Positions 57,839-64,000 of a stretch of DNA of 64,000 nt are shown one piece after another. Numbering within the stretch: position 1 is the stretch's first letter; each line of letters opens with the position of its first letter. Origin of the DNA: Topomyia yanbarensis (Eukaryota > Arthropoda > Insecta > Diptera > Culicidae); assembly GCF_030247195.1 (NCBI RefSeq), contig NC_080672.1, forward strand, positions 186,695,701 to 186,759,700, given 5' to 3'. The position numbers were made by a program, and so were the translations under genes. Under the pieces are notes generated by a model. That model made no database searches and was not told where the DNA came from. It saw only the letters and a list, made by a program, of their open reading frames with translations.

Positions 57839-58180
57839 ATTTTGAAAAGTATACGGGAGATACGCTTGTCCAATGATTGGTAAGGATTGACCATTTTCAG
57901 AACGTAGTTCGAATGGTCGTTCAAGGGACTTTTCGAAAACTTTCGGTATAGCTTTTTAGTCATAATCGTGGCGTTACTACCACTGTCGAGCAAGGCTTTG
58001 AAAGATTTGCCACTGCGACAATTGCATATGGACGGTTATCGAACGGGTCGTCAAGGACGATGGTTTCGACAGACAACGAATTATCATAGTCCTCATCGCG
58101 AGCCGGTCGAAAACTGTCATAAATCTGGGGATTAAAAATGAGTTATTCTTTGGAGCGCTGCTTTACTGCCAACTGCGACT
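57839..58180 (-). pseudogene. Protease active-site region of gypsy U
   Basis: Between the gag stop and the pol frame the sense strand codes ALLDSGSNATIMTKK (near 57,950-58,000), a retropepsin active site. Frameshifts on both sides separate it from gag and RT. No start codon is required because it would have been part of a Gag-Pol fusion. Confidence 0.65.
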
Positions 58181-60307
58181 TCAGTTGGTTCTGATCCCGT
58201 TTTTTAGGCAGTAAGGGCAACGAGAAACATCAAATCCTTTAAAACTACACACGATGCAGAAGACCCGCTTTGGTTTCCGGCATTCCTCAAATTCATGTCC
58301 TTTGTCTCCACAATTATAGCAGACGCCGAGCACGGGAGGACGATGCTTTTCCACCAAATACTCCAGACACATTATAGGTTTCTGCGGTGGTTCGATCGGT
58401 TTTTGATTGTTTCCCTCGAGATTCTTGGCATCCTGATTCCCTTGCTGTTTCTTTCTCTGGTTGTCAGGAGGCTTACTTGAATCAAGACCTGCCGGTTTGG
58501 CATTTTTGTTCCAAAACGTTTTGGATTTTGCGTTGCCGTTATTCTGTCCACCTCCCTTTTGGTTTTGCTGATTTTGTTTTTGTTTGTTTTGAGGTGGATT
58601 ATCAGAATAAGCAGCAACTTCCCGAGAAGAACCGAAAACTTTCTGATAAATCGGCGTCTTGGAGGCGTCGATCGATTTACCAAGACTCATCAATTCTGAG
58701 AGCGAGTTCACTGGCCTGAGGATTAGCATTTGTTTATAATCGGCTTTCAGGTTCCGCTTGAGCACGTCGAGTTTTTCGCTCGGTGCCATTGGAACCGTCA
58801 TAGCACGAAATATTTTTTCCATTTCCAGGAAATATTCCTGGCAAGATTCGTTACGCATCTGCCGGCGCTGGAGAGCCTTCATCTTGAGCGTAGCATCAAG
58901 TTCAGGATGTACAAAATTTACCTTGAGCTCGCATACAAGATGGTTCCAGTTAAACAACCGGTTTTGCGCACGCATAGCCTGATACCAGGTCAAAGCATTG
59001 CCAGTGAACAAATGCATCGCAGAATTGAAAAGTTCGTCTTCGCACATTTGTTCACACGCAGCGTAACTCGCTACGGTGTCCAAGAATTCATTTAGTCCAG
59101 TTCCTTCATCAGTTCCAGCATACTTCCGAGTTTTCCAATCAGCGACGCGTTGCGGGTTTCGCGAGTAATTCCTTGGGGCTGCCATCGATCCGTTTCCCGC
59201 GTTGGTAGATATTGAAAAGTTCGGATAGGATGGTCCCGTCCGCTGTTCGGTCCATTCAGGAACGTGAGGCTGGTTCTGAGTTTGGTACGGGGCTGTGAAT
59301 CCGGTATTCTGTTTCGGTTTCTCGATTGGAAGTGATGGACATATATTTTGTTGACCCGAGAATCCTCGCTTCAACACAAATTGATCGGGACTGGGCGCCA
59401 GTGTTGGGCGAGGAATCTCTGGTTCATCAAATGACTCGGGTACGTCCATCAAACGCAAATCTTCCAGATCGATCTGCAGATCCATCTCGGGAGCACTTTC
59501 CTTCTGATGCACTAGTGCCCGAAGTTCATTGACGGATTCACGAAGTGAGACAACTTCTTGAACCGTCTTTCTCAAAACTGACGAAATTGTTGTCAGTGAA
59601 GCAGTCTCACCCATTAGCATTTCAGTAGCTTTTGAAAAAGCATCAGACCCCTGAGATGCTAGGGCTCTATTATCATCAGATTGCTGTCGTAATTGTCGAA
59701 TCTCGTCCCTCATCTCGCACAAGACACGCAACAGGTCGTCTCCTACGAGCTGTTTGGAAAGAGATCTTTCGTTATCGGAAGGATTGGATACCTGTGGAAT
59801 TGCAGGTACGTCTGTACTCAGCAAATCTCCCAAAATTTCTCCATCCTCCCCTTCTTGGTTGTCGGGAGGAAGTGCTGCCTGTTCGTCATTAAAATGACTG
59901 GCATAAACTGCTAGAACTTCCTCCAGCAACCCTGAAATTTCCTGATTGACCTCCCCTGCCGCATAATTTCGGATAGCCTGGAGCCTAAACCCCAAATGAA
60001 GCAACCGTGTTCGGTAAATCTCCTTGTTTGGGCACCGGTACTGGAGATCTTCCTTGATTGTTAGTAATTTACCAAGGCAGATCTCCTTTTCTGCACCCAC
60101 ATCACCCCGGAAATTACGAACTAATTCCCTCGACCGCTCATGCGACAAAATTCCCCGAAGACGCCGCTGCCGTTGGACACCCGAAAGATCCGAATCAGGA
60201 GAGATAAAAATGCTTCGAGATATCAACTCAAAATCCAGCTCATCGAAATGCAAATGATCGACGCGCATGAACACACACGCTTGATTGAATTTCTCCAACG
60301 CTATCAT
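58181..60307 (-). CDS. Gag of gypsy U
   Basis: One long open frame; ATGs at 60,307 and 60,268 are plausible starts, upstream in-frame codons are not needed. The N-terminal 150 residues contain an E/D-L-rich helical region (HFDELDFELISRSIF) that resembles small DNA/RNA-binding modules at the start of some insect Gags. Then an acidic stretch, a long coiled region (EMRDEIRQLRQQSDD), a capsid-like segment (about residues 420-560; WYQAMRAQNRLFNW, YFLEMEKIFRAM), a Gln/Asn/Lys-rich linker, and a CCHC knuckle (CYNCGDKGHEFEEC) with a further Cys pair set. It is the best preserved U gene. Confidence 0.8.
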   Translation of the reverse strand: MIALEKFNQACVFMRVDHLHFDELDFELISRSIFISPDSDLSGVQRQRRLRGILSHERSRELVRNFRGDVGAEKEICLGKLLTIKEDLQYRCPNKEIYRTRLLHLGFRLQAIRNYAAGEVNQEISGLLEEVLAVYASHFNDEQAALPPDNQEGEDGEILGDLLSTDVPAIPQVSNPSDNERSLSKQLVGDDLLRVLCEMRDEIRQLRQQSDDNRALASQGSDAFSKATEMLMGETASLTTISSVLRKTVQEVVSLRESVNELRALVHQKESAPEMDLQIDLEDLRLMDVPESFDEPEIPRPTLAPSPDQFVLKRGFSGQQNICPSLPIEKPKQNTGFTAPYQTQNQPHVPEWTEQRTGPSYPNFSISTNAGNGSMAAPRNYSRNPQRVADWKTRKYAGTDEGTGLNEFLDTVASYAACEQMCEDELFNSAMHLFTGNALTWYQAMRAQNRLFNWNHLVCELKVNFVHPELDATLKMKALQRRQMRNESCQEYFLEMEKIFRAMTVPMAPSEKLDVLKRNLKADYKQMLILRPVNSLSELMSLGKSIDASKTPIYQKVFGSSREVAAYSDNPPQNKQKQNQQNQKGGGQNNGNAKSKTFWNKNAKPAGLDSSKPPDNQRKKQQGNQDAKNLEGNNQKPIEPPQKPIMCLEYLVEKHRPPVLGVCYNCGDKGHEFEECRKPKRVFCIVCSFKGFDVSRCPYCLKNGIRTN

Positions 60308-60762
60308 AACTCGCGCTATATTGGAAGAAATCACCAAGACACAAAGCATGTAAGTACTGACACAGTATTAATTTCAATTTTTCGCCCACTAAAGATTCCC
60401 TTAAAATTTCAGGAAATCAAGCTGCTCCAAAAATGTCTCAAATCGGATTGAGAATTCAAGGCAATTGGCCACCGCAACCGAATAAATGACAACAACCTTC
60501 AAACTACTCGTCCGGCAGACCAAACACAAACAACGCAATCCACAAATTCGGACAAAAAAAGGAAAATGCAAAAATCAAAAAATGATACCAAAAATGTAAA
60601 TAAATAAATAATACGACCGCGGAACAATATTGCGGAAGAAACCTCACCGACTGTTCTACGAAAATCCTAGATTTAGTAGAAGCACCCCACACTCCGGAAG
60701 AAAAAAATATTTTCCAAAATAGGAAAATATTTTTTTCAGTGTGTTTTGCGCTGTGCGCCAAA
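60308..60762 (-). other. Leader and primer site of gypsy U
   Basis: About 450 bases. TGGCGCACAGCGC on the minus strand (60,760-60,748), two bases from the LTR, is the likely primer site. The plus strand here also shows a GTAAGT...TTTCAG pair at 60,350-60,412 (see findings). AT-rich otherwise. Confidence 0.6.
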
Positions 60763-61843
60763 TGTAAGTATGGGTTTGCCCACTACTCGGGTTCTTGTTT
60801 GCCCGGCGAACCCTTCTTTTCAGGGCGGCCTAGGTGCTTCTACAGAATTTCGGATTTTCGTTTCAAAAACAAATAAATTTAATTTTACCGTGTTTATTTC
60901 CTCCAACTCTCTCCACTATTGCTGCTGCTAATCTGCTACTGCTGGGCGGAAAGGCGGGTGGTCTCGTCTGACCGGCCGGGACAGCAACGGCCGAGTTCTC
61001 CCGATTTGAGTTGACTGCTCCGGCAGCGGTCCTTGACAATTAGCTAGGGAGGTGAGCTTAGCTCCTTTGTTGGAACCTCCCTAGCGACGATGGCGAATTA
61101 TCGCCGGATCTACTCGCTCCCCGCGAGAGATCCCAGAAATCACCGCAGTGTACTTCCCAGGGAACACCTTTGGCCACCCTGCTTCGCTTTCCTTGACGTT
61201 TAGCTGTGAAGGAGAGCTAGGCTCGTTCGGCTGATCCTTCACAGCGAGAGCGGAAAGGCGTCTTCTGGGTCCTTTATGGTTAGCCGGGGAAGAGAGTGGC
61301 TCCTTAACGCTTAGCTTCCCTAATCGGCGACCCGACACCAGACCAGAGTTCTCGAACCACGAGCCGGTACTTTTGCGGGAATTTACTTCCGCACACACGC
61401 GTTATTTGGCGGGTTGGACTTTCCAACAACAAACCGTTCACTACCGAAAACAAACCGAACTGCAACGTGGTCCGAAACTAACTGCCTTCTCTCGATGGCC
61501 GCCTTTTTCACTCCACCAAACAACCACCAAAAAACACACCGCCGCATAGCTGTCATTGCCATGGTACAGCATAGTTAGCAATCACTTTTACAGCGAGAGG
61601 AGAGCGGAGACCTACCTAAACCCTATGTTTCTTATATACAAATGTTCAACAAAAATTACTACACCTATCTGCACAAACAAAACCGTTCACAAACGAGAAA
61701 ATGAACAAAAATTTACAACTTTAGTGTGAACGGTATAAAACAGCGGTGAGCATAAATTTTCGTAAACAATACACTCTACGGAGTGAGTACGCACGAAAGG
61801 GTATATTCCACCCAGTGCTCAATTGTTACCCTGGCGGGTTACA
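60763..61843 (-). repeat. 5' LTR of gypsy U
   Basis: 1081 bp with ends TGTAA (plus, 60,763) and TTACA (61,839-61,843). On the minus strand TATATAA (61,638-61,632) would serve as a TATA box. No matching 3' LTR is found at the other end of U, so the LTR limits rest on the primer-site spacing and TG/CA ends. It carries three stem-loops downstream of the TATA box. Confidence 0.65.
61031..61330 (-). promoter_or_regulatory. Three two-tier stem-loops in the U LTR
   Basis: Outer stems: 61,043-61,052 with 61,076-61,085 (GCTAGGGAGG), 61,203-61,213 with 61,235-61,245 (GCTGTGAAGGA), and 61,286-61,292 with 61,315-61,321 (GGGGAAG). Inside each sits a shorter GAGC...GCTC or GAG...CTC stem. Flanking words (CCTTGAC, TTAGC) show they are repeats of one unit whose outer stems have changed on both sides together. 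Likely RNA structures of the transcribed R-U5 part; function unknown. Confidence 0.65.
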
Positions 61844-62149
61844 ATATATATATAGTTTAATCATCAGATCCTATGGTTGAATCAGATTTTGATTGTTTTT
61901 GTATAGCTTTCAAACGGTTTACAATATCGCCTTGATGTCAATGGGAAAGTTATAGGAAATGTTATGGGCCATACGAAAAACTAATTGTTGTCGATGGAGA
62001 AACGCGAATAACTTCTGAAAAGGTCATAAGAAAACAAAATAATTGTGTTGTTAAAAATAATTTAAAATATCTCGAGAACTACAACATTTCAGAATTTTTT
62101 ACATTTCTTGCAAAAGAAATGTATAGGATTTGCTCAAACTTAGAAAACT
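61844..62149. other. AT-rich gap after gypsy U
   Basis: About 300 bases opening with (AT)n. No gene or clear repeat, except that the end runs into the T-type repeat. Confidence 0.4.
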
Positions 62150-63495
62150 TTTTCCGAGGCCCGGAGGGCCGAGTTTCATATACCAATCGACTCAGCTCGA
62201 CAAATTGAGACAATGTCTGTATGTGTGTGTGTATGTGTGTATGTATGTATGTACAAAATGTCATGTAATTATCTCAGCAATGGCTGAACCGATCTTAATG
62301 ATACTAGTTTCAAATAAAAGGCCTAACGCTCCCATTTGTTTTTCGATATATTGTTTACTTTCTGAGATATGGGTAATTTTGTCAAAACAGGGCTGGTTTT
62401 AAGCAAATAACATTCGACCAAGGCAACTACATCGCGTGAAATAAACAAAAAAAAAAGCTTATGAAAATACCTTTCTAGCAAGGTGTAGATTGTCAAAATC
62501 CGTTTACGAGCGGCGGAGATATTAAACATTTTGTATTTTCATTCTTCGCTTACCAATTTCCACTAACTAAAAATGAGACCGTTCCATACAAAGTATTGCT
62601 TTACTGGTTTTTTAGGGTCAAACCTAAACCGATTTTGAATATCCGGGTATGCAAATACATCTGCGTGATTCAAGGATTTTGATTCCGAAAACATTTTGTG
62701 AATTTACTTAATAATCAATTACCTATTTCTCAAAAATGCATAAGCAAGCTCATTTCAAAGACAAAATAATGTGTAAATTCACTTAAATGTGCAAATTTTT
62801 CCAGAGTTTTTTAATTTCGATTATAGAGGTTTTAAGTTTAAGGTCATTCGCCTCTTCGGGTTAGAAAAATCTCTTATGAAAAATTTCTAACCCTATGTGC
62901 GGGGTCGGGACTCGAACCCAGGTGCGCTGCGTACAAGGCAATCGATTTACCAACTACGCTTTGTCCAGAGTTGATGAATTTACCCTTGGATTGAGCAATG
63001 CGTTCACTCGTGAGATAAACGTTGGATGTTATATGAATACATCAAGTAATCCTCCTAGTAGTGAGAAAATAGATTTCTAATATAATTCATATTCATATTA
63101 TACTCGTAGCATTACCAAGAGCAACTGTATTTTGGAATAACCAAATTGTAGTGAAAATAATTATTGAAAATAAAGATTTAAGGAATCAAAATTTCGCACC
63201 ATAAACAAAAATAATGTCACAGCTCCAACCATCATTTACCATTCCTCACAACTGACACTGAGTTGTACTGTAAACCCCAATATACATTTTTCATGATCAA
63301 TGTGACTAAAAGCATATTTATTTGCGAAAAAATACGACATGTAATTTCAAAAATGTTCGTGTCTCAAAGCAGTCCAGGGGCACTTTTAATACTAACTGGC
63401 TTTTCGATGAATTTAAGTACTTATTCTGGTAGTTTGAACCATTTCTTTGCAATGGTATTGCTTTGTATAGGACTCATTAACCGACATCTCCAGAA
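62150..63495. repeat. T-type dispersed repeat, copy 3, with paralogue of 14.5-16.2 kb
   Basis: 62,150-62,570 has the CCGGAGGGCCGAGT word, a (GT)n tract and the CTCAGCAATGGCTGAACCGA word of repeat T. From 62,570 it continues into sequence matching 14,466-16,230, without the 944-bp segment. A SINE interrupts it at 62,809-62,963. This copy shows that the T part and the 14.5-kb part once formed one unit. Confidence 0.75.
62809..62963 (-). mobile_element. tRNA-derived SINE
   Basis: On the minus strand an A box (TAGTTGGTAAATCG) and a B box (GGTTCGAGTCCC) are spaced as in a tRNA, and then a GTTAGAAA...TTTCTAAC stem and an A-rich end (CTTAAAACCTCTATAATCG). TCCAGAGTT flanks both sides (62,800-62,808 and 62,964-62,972), and the paralogue at 14,690-14,700 is an empty site. 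The tRNA-like part is too diverged and extended to be a functional tRNA gene. Confidence 0.85.
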
Positions 63496-64000
63496 CGAGA
63501 GTTCCGAACGAAACAATTCGCAAGTAATAAGGATGGGTGGAAAAAGACTGCATTGTAATCGACTGCATGTACGAGTTTTATGCCATCGACAATAATATAA
63601 TTGACAACATAGCCTGGACACTTGACACCCTTTTCTAGATATTTCAATGCGAATGAATACTATTTACAGGTGGCCTTTTCTCAGTTTACTATTTCTAATT
63701 ACGCGTTAAAATACTGGACCTGAAAATTTCCATTCTATACAAAATCATTTTTCAGATGTCTGTAACCAAAAAGATATCTTTTAATTCCAAAACAAATTCC
63801 TGATTTCTAGATTTTCTGATGACTAATTAAGGACCATCAATAAAACAGAAACACCACATAATCCTAAAAATTCCGTCAAGAAAAGAAGAACGAAAACGTG
63901 CTCTTTGCAATGGGATTTTCACAAACATTTCAGAATATACTGAAACAATGGTTTTGGAATTCGTGAAATTCGTTTTATTCATTTACTTCATTTCAACAAC
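63496..64000. other. Unassigned right end
   Basis: About 500 AT-rich bases with no supported gene, RNA or repeat shared with the rest of the window. Confidence 0.4.

Noticed and set aside
62888..62959. Functional tRNA gene
   Set aside because: It has A and B boxes but an altered acceptor region, no CCA-proximal pairing that I can see, and is part of a SINE with target duplications.

Overview
The window looks like repeat-rich intergenic DNA of a culicine mosquito, most likely Aedes. I infer this from the mixture of R1-clade and I-clade LINEs, BEL/Pao and Ty3/gypsy LTR retrotransposons, a tRNA-derived SINE with the box layout of mosquito SINEs, many small TIR elements, and spliceosomal introns inside some elements. 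I found no convincing host protein-coding gene, rRNA gene or true tRNA gene. Every long reading frame I could identify belongs to a mobile element, and most are broken.

Layout. 1-10,976: three damaged R1-clade LINE copies on the minus strand. A is nearly full length, B is the 5' part and C is the 3' part. Between and beside them lie two copies of a GT-rich dispersed repeat (T), and a perfect 21-bp hairpin sits at the B/C junction. 10,977-14,465: a large imperfect palindrome whose right arm is split by a LINE-like insertion carrying only an ORF1, with an 11-bp target duplication. 14,466-16,230: a dispersed repeat that recurs at 62.6-63.5 kb. 16,543-28,680: a degenerate minus-strand Ty3/gypsy element (X) with an intron inside RT. 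X is split by a second, young gypsy element (Y, 20,807-27,930) with identical LTRs, a TGTAC duplication, two introns and an array of covarying hairpins in its leader. X is also split by a MITE that itself holds a smaller MITE. About 29,150-43,630: an I-clade LINE (V) on the plus strand. It is interrupted 16 nt into ORF1 by a BEL/Pao element (W, TSD AGAAG), which is interrupted in gag by a gypsy element (Z, TSD CCCAC, identical LTRs).

43.6-45.9 kb: an inverted fragment of the downstream satellite and a 1.1-kb element with 45-bp TIRs. 45,901-51,913: five tandem 1.2-kb units arranged A-B-A-B-B. 52,468-53,788: a TIR element with a 7-bp TSD and a nested MITE. 55,065-61,843: a decayed minus-strand gypsy element (U), whose 1.08-kb LTR carries three stem-loops. 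61.8-64.0 kb: T-type repeat sequence with a SINE inserted into it.

The region reads as a stratigraphic record. Z is younger than W and W is younger than V; Y is younger than X; the ORF1-only insertion is younger than the palindrome. The most interesting biology lies in the retroelements that carry introns (X and Y). In Y, unspliced RNA would encode Gag alone and spliced RNA would encode a Gag-Pro-Pol fusion. Also notable are the compensatory hairpin arrays in Y and U, the half-LINE, and a recently mobile gypsy copy (Z) that lacks the RT catalytic YxDD box.
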